Assembly (NCBI RefSeq): GCF_034006445.1
Contig: NZ_JAVESS010000007.1
Location: forward strand, 1-64,000
Reading direction: 5' to 3'
Source of the DNA: Desulfovibrio sp.
GTDB lineage: Bacteria; Desulfobacterota; Desulfovibrionia; Desulfovibrionales; Desulfovibrionaceae
DNA length: 64,000 nucleotides
Shown: positions 33,494 to 42,614 of the stretch, in pieces
Position numbering within the stretch: the first letter of the stretch is position 1
Layout of the letters: every line of letters begins with the position of its first letter
The notes under the pieces: model-generated
What the model saw: the letters and a program-made list of their open reading frames with translations, nothing else
Told to the model about the DNA's origin: nothing
Databases searched by the model: none
Position numbers and translations under genes: made by a program

Positions 33494-36052
33494 ATGATAC
33501 TCGCCCTTGAGAAATTTGTCGGCGCAGGCGGCAACAGCCGCCTCATCCACCATCAGCATGTCCATCTGGCGAGTCATGATAAGCAAACGCCCCAACTGAT
33601 CCAGCCGGGCACACAGTTCGGGCTTGGGATACTTCTGGTAACGTGCGCGTATCCTATCACCCGTAAGCTCAACGGTAAAGCCGAGTTCTTTGAGTATCAT
33701 GCCTATACAGCGAACCCTGCGCACTCTTTGTTCATCACTGGCGGCCCCGCCAGCAAACTCGAAACGTATGTAGTTTTTGCTCAGGGATTCGCCGCACCAG
33801 GTGTCCAGAATGGCGTAATGGTAGCCCACACGGGAAGAAAAATTCAGATATCGGTCAGAAACAATGGCATAACTGCGCTGGCCAAAGCGTGAACTGCCTT
33901 CCTGGTTGCCGCCGATGACGCTTTGCCCCATGACGGATAAAAAGCCCCGCATGTTTATGGGGCGCGGGCCGCGCGCCTGCACGGCGGGATTGAGCATGCC
34001 GTCAAGAACATGCCTGAAGGGCACGCTGGTCACATCGTCAGGGTGTACACGGCGCGATTCCGGGTTGCGCAGCCCGCCGCCGAGGTCGATGACATAGAGG
34101 TCCAGCGGTATGGAGCTCACAAGCTCGCTGGCTACCCCCGCGCTGTTGTCGGTGACGCTGTCGGATATCTTGAACATCTCGGAATAGCTCATTTCATGAG
34201 CATAGCGCATGATGTCGTGCAGCGAGGTACAGTGCTTGGGGGTAAAGGTGTCGGCCCTGGGATCCACCAGGTGCAGGGGCAGAATATAGGGAGTAATGCG
34301 GCGCAAGAGCATAAGGGCGGGGCTGTCGGCCCTGACCTGTGGGCGGGTAAGCCGCAGGGCCAGCAGTTCCGGCACTTCGCCGTCAAATATGCGGCCCATG
34401 AGGGCGTCAACCGTGACCACCTGGCCAGCGGCAAGCACGCCGGTGACGCCGGGGATGTTCATGAGCGTGGGCACGCCGAATTCCCGGCATATGGACGCCA
34501 TGTGCCCGGTCAGGCTGCCTGTCTGGGCAATAATGGCCGAGGCCCGGCGCATGACCGACATGGCGCTGGGCGAGGAGTGATCCATAAGCATTACGGCGCC
34601 TTCAGGAAAATGCGTAATGTCCTCGCCGTCGCCCACAAATACCACGGGGCCGCAGCCCACGCCCCTGGCCGCCACATCCGCTCCTGAAAGCAGGGGCCGC
34701 AGATGCCCCAAAATGGGGGCCGTCTTTTCTTCCGCCATGCTGTCGAGCCCCATGGGGCGCGTTTGCAGCAACACAATCTGATCGTCCTCGTCCACGGCCC
34801 ATTCCATATCCTGCGGATACTGGTAATGGCGTTCCAGTTGCATGACCATGTCCGCAAGCTGGCGCACCTGGTCGTCGCTGAGGCAGGGCACGTCCTGCAG
34901 GTCTTCCGGCACGGGCGTAAGCTCGCTTTCCACCCCGGCTTCGGTGCGCACCAGCCGCAGGCGCACGGCCTTGTGCGCAATGGTGGCCTTGGTAATCTTG
35001 CCCGTTGCCCGCGACACAAGCCACTGATCGGGTGTGCCGGAGCCGTCCACCACCATTTCGCCCAGCCCCCACAGGCCGTTGATGACAATGCTGTTGGAGC
35101 GCAGGTCAACGGGGTGGCGCGAAAAAGCCACTCCGGCAGCGCGGGAGCGCACCATCTCAAGACAGCACAGGCCCATGCCCGTGGCGTCCAGGGCATAACC
35201 GTGTTCGGAGCGATAGGCCAGAGCTCGGGGAGAAAACAGGCTGGCCACCACAGCCTTGAAGGCGGGTATCAGTTCATTGCGGGTAACGCCAAGCAGACTG
35301 CGGTATTGCCCGGCAAAGGATTGCACCCCGTCTTCGGCTATGGCGCTTGAACGCAGGGCCGCGACCATCTGTGGATCATCACCGTAGGCCAAGTCCCAGG
35401 CCTTGAGCAGGGCCTCTTCGACCTCCTGCGGCACAGGCGCTTCACAAATGATCTGTTCCACCTGGCGGGCGATGGCGTTGATGCTGTCCGGTTTTTCCGG
35501 ATCTATGGAGCGCAGCAGGGAATAGATGCTCTTGAAAAGCCCGGGAGTGCGCAAAAGAAAAATGCTCCCGGCCCTGATGGTGATGGCGAATCCGCGCGGT
35601 ACCGGCATATCCAGCATGTTGCGCAGTTCGCCCAGGTTGGCGTTTTTGCCGCCCACGCTGTAGGCCATGCTGGCGTCTATTTCAATGAGATCAAGGGTGA
35701 GGGTGGGCACATCACCGCTGGCGCGCTGGTCCAGCTCCTTTTCAATGCGTTTGGCAATGTTTTGCAAGGCGGCGTGCAAATCCTGATGCCGTTGATTGGA
35801 AATGTCATTGAGCGTGGTCGCCATGCGGTCGCAGCGAAAGATGGCCCGCCGGGCCTCCTTGCGCACCTGACTGGTTTCCATATGGCGCTCGCCCTGCTGC
35901 GTGGCGTTGAGGCCAGCCAGAATGCCCGCAAGGTCGGCGTTGGCCTGCAACAGTTCCTTGAACGAGGCGTACCGCCGATGAAAGGCGACCATGGCCTGCT
36001 CGCGCGTGATGCGCGGCTTGCGGCCAAAAAGTTTTTTCAGCTTGCTGACCAC
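33491..36052 (-). CDS. PEP-synthase-like protein lacking the PEP/pyruvate barrel
   Basis: An 853-residue protein. Residues 1-120 form a helical N-terminus. An ATP-grasp PPDK_N domain follows (SVGGKNANLGELRN near 132; ALRSSAIAEDGVQSFAGQYR; GVAFSRHPV; EWAVDEDDQIVLLQTRP). Then comes a swivelling phosphohistidine domain with TGSLTGHMASICREFG, its His near residue 517. The last 330 residues are not the PEP/pyruvate TIM barrel of PpsA or PPDK, whose motifs are absent, and I do not recognise them. The protein may therefore pass phosphate from ATP via His to another acceptor, as in rifampin phosphotransferase; that is inference. GTG start with AAGGGTG upstream, 35 bases after the sigma54 activator gene, so they are probably one operon. 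The TAG stop is made by the adjoining repeat. Confidence 0.75.
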   Translation of the reverse strand: MVSKLKKLFGRKPRITREQAMVAFHRRYASFKELLQANADLAGILAGLNATQQGERHMETSQVRKEARRAIFRCDRMATTLNDISNQRHQDLHAALQNIAKRIEKELDQRASGDVPTLTLDLIEIDASMAYSVGGKNANLGELRNMLDMPVPRGFAITIRAGSIFLLRTPGLFKSIYSLLRSIDPEKPDSINAIARQVEQIICEAPVPQEVEEALLKAWDLAYGDDPQMVAALRSSAIAEDGVQSFAGQYRSLLGVTRNELIPAFKAVVASLFSPRALAYRSEHGYALDATGMGLCCLEMVRSRAAGVAFSRHPVDLRSNSIVINGLWGLGEMVVDGSGTPDQWLVSRATGKITKATIAHKAVRLRLVRTEAGVESELTPVPEDLQDVPCLSDDQVRQLADMVMQLERHYQYPQDMEWAVDEDDQIVLLQTRPMGLDSMAEEKTAPILGHLRPLLSGADVAARGVGCGPVVFVGDGEDITHFPEGAVMLMDHSSPSAMSVMRRASAIIAQTGSLTGHMASICREFGVPTLMNIPGVTGVLAAGQVVTVDALMGRIFDGEVPELLALRLTRPQVRADSPALMLLRRITPYILPLHLVDPRADTFTPKHCTSLHDIMRYAHEMSYSEMFKISDSVTDNSAGVASELVSSIPLDLYVIDLGGGLRNPESRRVHPDDVTSVPFRHVLDGMLNPAVQARGPRPINMRGFLSVMGQSVIGGNQEGSSRFGQRSYAIVSDRYLNFSSRVGYHYAILDTWCGESLSKNYIRFEFAGGAASDEQRVRRVRCIGMILKELGFTVELTGDRIRARYQKYPKPELCARLDQLGRLLIMTRQMDMLMVDEAAVAACADKFLKGEYH

Positions 36053-36087
36053 GAAAACACCCTTGGTATGCTGTTTGAGGCGTTGTA

Positions 36088-39024
36088 TCAGCCTTCGGAA
36101 AGAGATGCGCCCACAACCACATATCGCTGGGCCGGGCCGCGGCCTTCCTTGCGCACAAGACCCATCTGCACGAAGAGTTGCAGATCGTACTGCGCAGTAC
36201 GCATGGAAATGTCCTTGCCCAGCATCTGCTGATATTCCTGGCGGCTTATGCTGCCCATGGCCACAAGGCGCGGCCACATCTCCGTCTGGCGGGAGTTGAG
36301 GCGGGCCATGGCCGTGCTCGTCATGCCGCCTGCGGCATCAGCGGTGTTCGCGCTCACGCCCGAGGCCGATGCAAACGCGGATTCCTGGCCGGGAGCGCGC
36401 TCAAAGCCGGGGGCGTACTGCGGCGTCTGGCGTGGCGGGCTGGCAGAGGCGGTGAAGCCCGATATGGGAGCCGCAGAGCCAGGCATGGAAGAAAAAGACT
36501 GCCCTGCAGCCTGGTTTTCTGTGGCGTCGCCAGGGGCCATGGCGGTTGCCCCATTGAAAGACTGCGGGTCGTCCCTGGTTGCAGCGCCGTTGCCGTCGCC
36601 GCCCGCGCCATGGTCAATCCGGCCTTGCAGACAGTCGCGGCCGTCCTGCATCTGCGGGTCAGCCATTTGTGCGGCCGCCTGCTTTTCGTGAACGTCGGCG
36701 GCCTTGACCCCATTGGACAGGGTTATGGAACCCAACTGGATATTTTCGGCATAAAGGATGTTTTCTTCGCAGAATGTCAGGGCGCGGGTCAGCGTATTTT
36801 TCAGTTCGCGCACATTACCGGGCCAGGAGTGGGCCATGAGCTTGGCAAGAGCGCCCCTGCTTATCTGCGGCATCTGCGGCATTTGCGGCATTTGGGCGGC
36901 GTTGGGCATCTTCGCTCCCTTGCCCGTACGGGAAGACAGTGCGGAGGAAAAGCCGTTGCTCTCGGCGTCGGTCTCGGCCTCGCTTGCCGCATCCATTTCG
37001 TCGGCCCTGGCCCTGGCCTTCACGGCTTCTGTGAGAAAATACACGGTCAGCGAGGGAATGTCGCTCTTTCGTTCCCGCAGGGGAGGCGTGTGGATGGTGA
37101 TGACGGCAAGGCGGTAATACAAATCTTCGCGGAAGGAGCCCTCGCGCGCGTCTTCAAGCAGGGAAGCGTTGGTGGCGGCGATGATGCGCGTGTCAAAGGG
37201 AACCTCCTGGTCGCTGCCAAGAGGGCGTATGCGCCGGTTGGACAGCGCGCGGAGCAGCGCCTGCTGCACCTTGGGCGCGGCGTTGCCCACTTCGTCCAGC
37301 ATGAGGGTGCCGCCTTCCGCCGCCAGAAACGCGCCCTTTCGGGCTTGCCGGGCCTCGGTAAAGGCTCCTTTCACGTGGCCGAACAGGGTGTCCATAAGCA
37401 GGTTTTCATCCAGCGCACCGCAGTTGATGGTGATGAACGGGCCGGAGGCCCGCGAGCTCAGGCGGTGTATGGCTTCAGACACCAGTTCCTTTCCTGTGCC
37501 GGTTTCACCGATGACAAGCACGTCGGCCAGAACCTGAGAGGCCTTGCGCACCTGATCGTACAGGGTCTGCATGGCGGGTGACGTTCCCACAAGGCCGCTG
37601 GCGGGCAGGTCTTCGGGGTGGGGCAGGTCGGGCGCGGGTTCGCGCTGCCATTGCGCGTCCTGCAGGGCCTCGTGGCTGAGGCGCTGTATCCTGGCCTGGC
37701 GCAGGCGTCCCAGCAGGACGTTGATGTCTGCCTTCACGCCTTCCAGTTCCCTGGGCATGGGCGGCAGGTCAAGGTCGTCGGAAACCCCCGTGATGTTGTT
37801 CTTGTGCAACGCCCACCCAAGGATGTTGAGCGATTTGCTCATCTGGCGCGCCAGCCACCACAGGCTCAGCGTTAAAAGCAGCATGCCCCCAAGAAAACTG
37901 ACGGTGTATATGCCCGTGACCTGCATGCCGGCGCGGGTGGTCGTAAAGCTGGTGTCCAGAACGGCCAGGCCGCCAAGCACAATGGGCGCGCCGCCCGAAC
38001 CGGGCGTAAAGCTTATGGGCACATAGCTCACCCGCTCCACCCGCATCTGGCCGTTGCTCCATACGGTGCTGCTTTCTGTCATGGGCAGCTGGTTGGCCTG
38101 CCCCGCCTGCACGTCGGCAACCATGCTCCAGTAATTGATGTGTTCCGGGCTTGGGCGAAAAGCCATGCTGAAGCCGGGACGCCCGTAGTCGCCCCAAAAT
38201 CCCGCCCGCACGGCGTCGTTGGCCAGGCTTTTGCTCGCCAGAGCCGCGTCTGGCGTTTCGGACTGAAACAGCATCCAGCCGTCCCTGTCGAAAAACAGGC
38301 TGCGCACGCGGGTTTCGGCTCCTGACGCCGCAATGGGGGCCTCCGGGGATGAATAGCGCGAAACGATGTCCCGCAGATCCTTCATATCAAGGGACAACAG
38401 CAGGTAGCCCTTGAAGTTGCCCTCGCTGTCCTGCACGGCCGTAAAAAAGCGCAGCACATGAAGGGACAGGCTTTGCAGGGATTTATTGACCGGCACCATA
38501 GAGTACACGGCCTCCATGGGTTGCCCCACATTGACATAGCCCGGCTGCTGTTCGCCGCTGAGGTTGTGAAAAGGGCTCGAGGGGCTGTCCAGCGCCACAT
38601 GCATGGGCACATTGATGACCTGCCCCTCGTGGTTGAGCAAAAGATAGCGGTTCTCGGGGGCAAGGCCCACGTAGGCCACCTCGCGGTAATGCAGGCCGTC
38701 GGCCCTGGCGCGGAACTCCAGCCTGTTTTTCATGTCAGCAGGGTCCATGGAACCTGCGGCCAGAATAAGCAGCTGGTTGCGTGTTTCTGCCAGCGCGTGC
38801 TCAAGGGCCAGCCTCATGCCCTGGGCCTGAAGCTGCGCGTTGCGCGCTATTGCGCGATTGACGATGTTTTCGATGCTGCTGCCGGTGGCGACAAAGATAA
38901 GAAGCAGAACCACGGCCAGCAGGGGGAGGCCCAGTATGAGCATTCGGCTGACAAGACTGCGATTCATGAAAAAGGAGGTGATATCCAACGTGCTGCCGCC
39001 GGGAAGCGTTCTGTAGAAGCGCAT
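36088..39024 (-). CDS. membrane-bound sigma54-dependent activator with winged-helix C-terminus
   Basis: A 978-residue protein. TM1 is at about 28-50, an extracytoplasmic Cache-like sensor at 50-360, TM2 (GIYTVSFLGGMLLLTLSLWW) at about 370, a linker, then an AAA+ sigma54-interaction domain from about 480. Walker A is GETGTGKE (about 505), the sigma54 loop is GAFTEA (about 553; consensus GAFTGA) and the Walker B region is GGTLMLDEV. The AAA+ domain is interrupted by an MPQMPQMPQ low-complexity insert before WPGNVRELKN. A Gln/Ala/Ser-rich linker follows, then a winged-helix-like end (SISRQEYQQMLGKDISMRTA ... RYVVV) in place of the usual Fis helix. It lies divergently from the sigma54 promoter at 39158, its likely target. 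Confidence 0.85.
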   Translation of the reverse strand: MRFYRTLPGGSTLDITSFFMNRSLVSRMLILGLPLLAVVLLLIFVATGSSIENIVNRAIARNAQLQAQGMRLALEHALAETRNQLLILAAGSMDPADMKNRLEFRARADGLHYREVAYVGLAPENRYLLLNHEGQVINVPMHVALDSPSSPFHNLSGEQQPGYVNVGQPMEAVYSMVPVNKSLQSLSLHVLRFFTAVQDSEGNFKGYLLLSLDMKDLRDIVSRYSSPEAPIAASGAETRVRSLFFDRDGWMLFQSETPDAALASKSLANDAVRAGFWGDYGRPGFSMAFRPSPEHINYWSMVADVQAGQANQLPMTESSTVWSNGQMRVERVSYVPISFTPGSGGAPIVLGGLAVLDTSFTTTRAGMQVTGIYTVSFLGGMLLLTLSLWWLARQMSKSLNILGWALHKNNITGVSDDLDLPPMPRELEGVKADINVLLGRLRQARIQRLSHEALQDAQWQREPAPDLPHPEDLPASGLVGTSPAMQTLYDQVRKASQVLADVLVIGETGTGKELVSEAIHRLSSRASGPFITINCGALDENLLMDTLFGHVKGAFTEARQARKGAFLAAEGGTLMLDEVGNAAPKVQQALLRALSNRRIRPLGSDQEVPFDTRIIAATNASLLEDAREGSFREDLYYRLAVITIHTPPLRERKSDIPSLTVYFLTEAVKARARADEMDAASEAETDAESNGFSSALSSRTGKGAKMPNAAQMPQMPQMPQISRGALAKLMAHSWPGNVRELKNTLTRALTFCEENILYAENIQLGSITLSNGVKAADVHEKQAAAQMADPQMQDGRDCLQGRIDHGAGGDGNGAATRDDPQSFNGATAMAPGDATENQAAGQSFSSMPGSAAPISGFTASASPPRQTPQYAPGFERAPGQESAFASASGVSANTADAAGGMTSTAMARLNSRQTEMWPRLVAMGSISRQEYQQMLGKDISMRTAQYDLQLFVQMGLVRKEGRGPAQRYVVVGASLSEG

Positions 39025-39157
39025 CAGGGAGCCCCCTTTTGTGGTTGCGCAAAAAAGCGCAATCTTTGTGGCGACTATAGGTCAGTTGCGAAAAAGTGGC
39101 AAGATGTTTCGTGCAAACATAGGAAAAAATCGGCCAATTACGCCAAATATCATGCAA

Positions 39158-39173
39158 TGGCACGGGGATTGCT
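39158..39173 (+). promoter_or_regulatory. sigma54 (-24/-12) promoter
   Basis: TGGCACGGGGATTGCT matches the consensus TGGCAC-N5-TTGCW, with the invariant GG and GC ten bases apart. It lies 96 bases before the 39269 start codon, in the gap shared with the divergent activator gene. TTGCGC-N6-GCGCAA at 39045-39062, about 100 bases upstream, is a candidate activator site. Confidence 0.85.
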
Positions 39174-39268
39174 ATCTTTTTCACATTCACTGCGTGAAAA
39201 TCGGTGTGGCCCGGTGTGGGAACAGCCGAAGAGAGTCCAAAAGGAACGCAAACTGAGTGGAGGGTTTT

Positions 39269-39571
39269 ATGAAGAAGATGCGCAAGCTCATGACGTGGCT
39301 GGCAGGCTGCGCGCTCATGCTTGCCGCCATGCCTGGTCTGGCCCTGGCAGCTGGCGGCAAGGCAACGTCGGTGGTTCTTGTGGCCGATACGCGCAAGCTG
39401 GACGGCATACTGTACTGGTGGGCCGAAATGTACAATGAAAGCCATTTATTTTTCGCCATCCTGACCATGCTCATCATTCCTACCGTGGGATGCATTCTGG
39501 GCTGGCTGGCTGACATCGTCATGACGCACATCGGCATTGACCTCAAGCACCGCGAACTGGCCGAAAAGTAA
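39269..39571 (+). CDS. small membrane protein, first gene of the sigma54 operon
   Basis: A 100-residue protein with an N-terminal signal or helix (LMTWLAGCALMLAAMPGLAL) and a second helix (FFAILTMLIIPTVGCILGWL). It ends in a charged tail (MTHIGIDLKHRELAEK). I do not recognise a family. GGAGGG lies before ATG at 39269, and the TSUP gene follows after 11 bases, so the two are surely cotranscribed. It is probably an accessory subunit of that transporter, which is inference from context. Confidence 0.75.
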   Translation: MKKMRKLMTWLAGCALMLAAMPGLALAAGGKATSVVLVADTRKLDGILYWWAEMYNESHLFFAILTMLIIPTVGCILGWLADIVMTHIGIDLKHRELAEK

Positions 39572-39582
39572 GGGGGCACAAT

Positions 39583-40647
39583 ATGGAATGGCTGTATATT
39601 TTGATGCCCATTTCCGGCGTGAACATTTTTTGGCCGGGGCTGCTCATTCTTGGATTCGGCGTGGGTATTATCGGCGGCTTCTTCGGTATGGGCGGCGCAT
39701 GGATGGTGACCCCCGGTCTGAACATCCTTGGCTTCCCCATGGCTTTTGCCATCGGTACCGACGTTGCGCAGATGGCCGGTAAATCACTTATTTCTACCAT
39801 GCGTCACGGCAAGTTCGGCAACGTTGACTACATGCTGGGCGTCACCATGCTCATCGGTACGATCTTCGGCGTTGAACTCGGCGCGCAGATGGTCATGTGG
39901 CTTGAGCGCATAGGCTCGGTGGACAAGGTCGTGCGCTGGCTCTACGTGGTGCTGCTCATATCCATTGCCTGGCTGGTCTTCCACGACGCCGCAGTGCGCC
40001 GCCGTAAGGAGCGCGAGGCCAAGGCACATCAAACGGAACTGGACGCCACCGCTGTGGGTGTCGACTGGGCTTCACGTCTTCAAGCCATCAGGATTCCTCC
40101 CGTTGTACACTTCAAGCATGCCAACATCACCTGCTCTGCGTGGCTGCCCATCGCGGTCAGTTTTTTCACGGGCTGGCTGGCCGGTATCCTCGGTATCGGC
40201 GGCGGTCTCATCCGTATGCCCGCTCTGGTCTATCTTGTGGGCTGCCCCACCCATCTGGCAGTGGGCACGGACCTCTTTGAAGTTGCCATTTCCGGCCTGT
40301 ACGGCACGGCGTCCTACGCGTACAAGGGTCGCGTGGAGCTCCTGGCCGCCCTCATCATGCTGGCTGGCGCTGCCGTTGGAGCGCAGATAGGCGTGGTGGC
40401 CACCAAGTACGTCAAGGGTTACGGCATCCGTTTTGTCTTCGGCCTGGCCGTTCTCGGCTGCCTTATGTCGGTTGTACTCAAGCTTCTTGAAGCCGAATTC
40501 CCGGCCTGGGGCTGGTTGCTTGGCCCTCTGGCCACCGTTGAAGTGCTTGGCTTCGTGAGTGCCATTTCCATCTACATCGCGGTGAAGATGGTGCAGGGCG
40601 CCAAGGCGGAATTGGCCGCCAAGAAGATGCGGGCAGCGAACAGCTAG
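39583..40647 (+). CDS. TSUP (TauE/SafE) family transporter
   Basis: A 354-residue membrane protein of the TSUP family. The first half has GFGVGIIGGFFGMGGAWMVTP and the second half LAGILGIGGGLIRMPALVYL, the paired glycine-rich repeats of the family. GTDVAQMAGKSL and GTDLFEVAISGLYG are the matching second-helix motifs. A basic cytoplasmic loop (RRRKEREAKAHQTELD) joins the halves. It is a second TSUP carrier in the window. AAGGGGG lies before ATG. Sigma54 control suggests induction by a specific ligand sensed by the membrane activator. Confidence 0.88.
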   Translation: MEWLYILMPISGVNIFWPGLLILGFGVGIIGGFFGMGGAWMVTPGLNILGFPMAFAIGTDVAQMAGKSLISTMRHGKFGNVDYMLGVTMLIGTIFGVELGAQMVMWLERIGSVDKVVRWLYVVLLISIAWLVFHDAAVRRRKEREAKAHQTELDATAVGVDWASRLQAIRIPPVVHFKHANITCSAWLPIAVSFFTGWLAGILGIGGGLIRMPALVYLVGCPTHLAVGTDLFEVAISGLYGTASYAYKGRVELLAALIMLAGAAVGAQIGVVATKYVKGYGIRFVFGLAVLGCLMSVVLKLLEAEFPAWGWLLGPLATVEVLGFVSAISIYIAVKMVQGAKAELAAKKMRAANS

Positions 40648-40660
40648 GAGGAACACAGTC

Positions 40661-41254
40661 ATGAAGATTCGTAGTTTGCTGCTTATAATGGTTCTTGGAC
40701 TGACCACCTTTCTTGCCGCCTGCAACTTCGAAGGCGGAGTGGAACAGGGCCGCTGTGTGGCCTTTAACCCCGAAGGCAAAACAATAACCATCGTTGTTGA
40801 CGTTACCCATGACCAGTTCAACCCCCATTACAGTGGCGGAACGCATACCTACAAGTTGCCCACCACTCCTGGTGAAATGGGTCCCACGCCTGAAGTGGGC
40901 GGCCGCCTGATGATCGATCTGGCCAAGAATAACGTGCTCATTTATGACAACAACGCCAACGCCGTGCGTGAAATACCCGTGCAGTTCGTTGACGTGGAAA
41001 AGAACATCCGGCCCAAGCATCCCAAGGTGGCTGGCAAGACGTTCCCCATCGTGGACAAGGAACAGCAGACCGTTACGGTGTACTCCAGCCGTCTGAGCTC
41101 CCTGATCACCTTCAAGGTGCCTGCCAGCGAAATCGACCTGCCGGTCTATGCCTGGACGGCCGGCAACGAGATGCGCGTCGCCTTCCGCACCAGCGACAAG
41201 GATCAGGCCATCCGCATCATGAACGTGAGCAAGACCAACATCTTCAGCAAGTAA
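40661..41254 (+). CDS. lipoprotein of the sigma54 operon (DUF4881-like)
   Basis: A 197-residue lipoprotein precursor. MKIRSLLLIMVLGLTTFLAAC ends in the lipobox LAAC with Cys21 as the lipidation site. The rest is soluble and beta-rich (GKTITIVVDVTHDQ, GGRLMIDLAKNNVLIYD, QQTVTVYSSRLSSLITFKV). It resembles proteins annotated DUF4881 in Desulfovibrio, from memory only. TAGGAGGAACACAGTC precedes ATG, 13 bases after the TSUP gene. It may be a periplasmic partner of the transporter. Confidence 0.75.
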   Translation: MKIRSLLLIMVLGLTTFLAACNFEGGVEQGRCVAFNPEGKTITIVVDVTHDQFNPHYSGGTHTYKLPTTPGEMGPTPEVGGRLMIDLAKNNVLIYDNNANAVREIPVQFVDVEKNIRPKHPKVAGKTFPIVDKEQQTVTVYSSRLSSLITFKVPASEIDLPVYAWTAGNEMRVAFRTSDKDQAIRIMNVSKTNIFSK

Positions 41255-41322
41255 GCATATACAGCGTCACACTGCCGGGGCGGGCCATAAGCCTGCCCCG
41301 GCAAAAGCCTTTGGAGAGCAGA

Positions 41323-41637
41323 ATGAACAGCTACAAGCAGCACCTGTATATCAGTGGCATACGTATAACGGCCAATGCGCTCATGGTGGCGGCGGTCTTT
41401 GCGGCCGCGTATCAATCGTCGCGCAGCTTTAATTCTGCTGAACTGGTCTTCTGCGCCTGGTTTTTCGGCATCTCCATTCCCCTGTGGGCCGGAGCCTTCT
41501 GGCTGACACGGCTGGTGCGGCGGCGGTTTCCCGCAGAAGGGGTGAGCATGGTGGAGTTGCCGCGCAAGGGGCTCAGCCTGGTGAGCTGGCGCGTGCTGGA
41601 GTCTTCGTCGCACTCCTTGACGGTGCAGCGCTCATGA
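41323..41637 (+). CDS. small two-helix membrane protein
   Basis: A 104-residue protein with two hydrophobic helices (ITANALMVAAVFAAAYQS, LVFCAWFFGISIPLWAGAFW) and a basic loop after the second (LTRLVRRRF). No family recognised. GGAGAG precedes ATG at 41323. The stop overlaps an ATG of the next frame, typical of tight operon packing. Confidence 0.65.
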   Translation: MNSYKQHLYISGIRITANALMVAAVFAAAYQSSRSFNSAELVFCAWFFGISIPLWAGAFWLTRLVRRRFPAEGVSMVELPRKGLSLVSWRVLESSSHSLTVQRS

Positions 41638-41666
41638 TTGCCGCCCCCGCGTGCAGAGGATATAAT

Positions 41667-42614
41667 GTGCCCATGCAGACCGTTCTTGACGCCAGCATAT
41701 GGGAATCCTGCCAGGACATCCGCCAGCGCCAGCACAAGCTGGGGATGGTCTGCGCGGTTTTTCTGGTTGTGGCCCTGCTGGGACTGGTGGACGGGCTTCA
41801 GGGGCTCATGCGGTCAGGGGCAACCACGCTTGAACTTTTGCCGGGAAAATCGGCGGCGCTTTCAGGCCAACTGACGATCAAAAATCCTGTGATGCGGGAT
41901 ATCGAAGTAAGTTTCACTCCGGCGAACGCCCCACTGACGTTCAATCTTGAAGGTTTTTTTGCGGGATACTGGTTTGGCAACGGCATGTGGCGCGGCGTGG
42001 TAAGTGCCGAAAATCAGGCGGAACCTGGTGAATACCACATGCGGGTGGCCTTCAGGGGCGCTGCCGCCAGCACCTTTCAAAACTATATGGTGCAGGTGCA
42101 TGCCGATGCCAATGACATGCGCGCCCAGTCCACGTCCTTTGTCCTGCGGCTGACCGGGGTCAATCCCTTTGTGCTGGCGGTGGGCTTTGTGGGCCTGGCG
42201 CTCCTGGTTGGCGTGGGCGTCTATCGGCAGGGCTACAGGCTCATCCGCATGCTGGTGCGCATGGGCTGCGGCGAAATTGTGCGCGTGCAGGAAGAAAAGG
42301 ACGGCGTGCGTTTGTGGTGCCTCCTTTACGGCTCACGGCCACCGTATGAGGGCACGGTCTGCGCTGTCATCACCGCCGGAGGCGGGGTGCTGGCCCATGC
42401 CCGCGCATGCACGGCGGCCAAGGGGCTTCTGCAGCTTTTCATCTCATGGCCTGCCCCCGAGAAGAATGAATCCGGCCCTGTGTGCAATGAATCCGGCCAG
42501 GTACAGAAAGAATCCGGCCTTGTACCAAAAGAAAAAAATTTCGCCGTGCGGCCTGGCTGCCTTGTCTGCCTGCGACCCCCGTGTTCGCAGTCTCCTCCGG
42601 CCCCTACAAGCTGA
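41667..42614 (+). CDS. membrane protein of unknown function, last gene of the sigma54 operon
   Basis: A 315-residue protein with TM1 (GMVCAVFLVVALLGLVDGL), a beta-rich extracytoplasmic domain of about 115 residues, TM2 (NPFVLAVGFVGLALLVGVGV), then a cytoplasmic domain (QGYRLIRMLVRMGCGEIVRV) of 125 residues. The end carries three imperfect repeats (NESGPVC, NESGQVQ, KESGLVP). The external domain resembles an immunoglobulin-like beta sandwich (ALSGQLTIKNPVMRDIEVSF). Start uncertain: GTG 41667 follows AGAGGA at good spacing; ATG 41634 overlapping the previous stop, or ATG 41673, are alternatives. Confidence 0.6.
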   Translation: MPMQTVLDASIWESCQDIRQRQHKLGMVCAVFLVVALLGLVDGLQGLMRSGATTLELLPGKSAALSGQLTIKNPVMRDIEVSFTPANAPLTFNLEGFFAGYWFGNGMWRGVVSAENQAEPGEYHMRVAFRGAAASTFQNYMVQVHADANDMRAQSTSFVLRLTGVNPFVLAVGFVGLALLVGVGVYRQGYRLIRMLVRMGCGEIVRVQEEKDGVRLWCLLYGSRPPYEGTVCAVITAGGGVLAHARACTAAKGLLQLFISWPAPEKNESGPVCNESGQVQKESGLVPKEKNFAVRPGCLVCLRPPCSQSPPAPTS

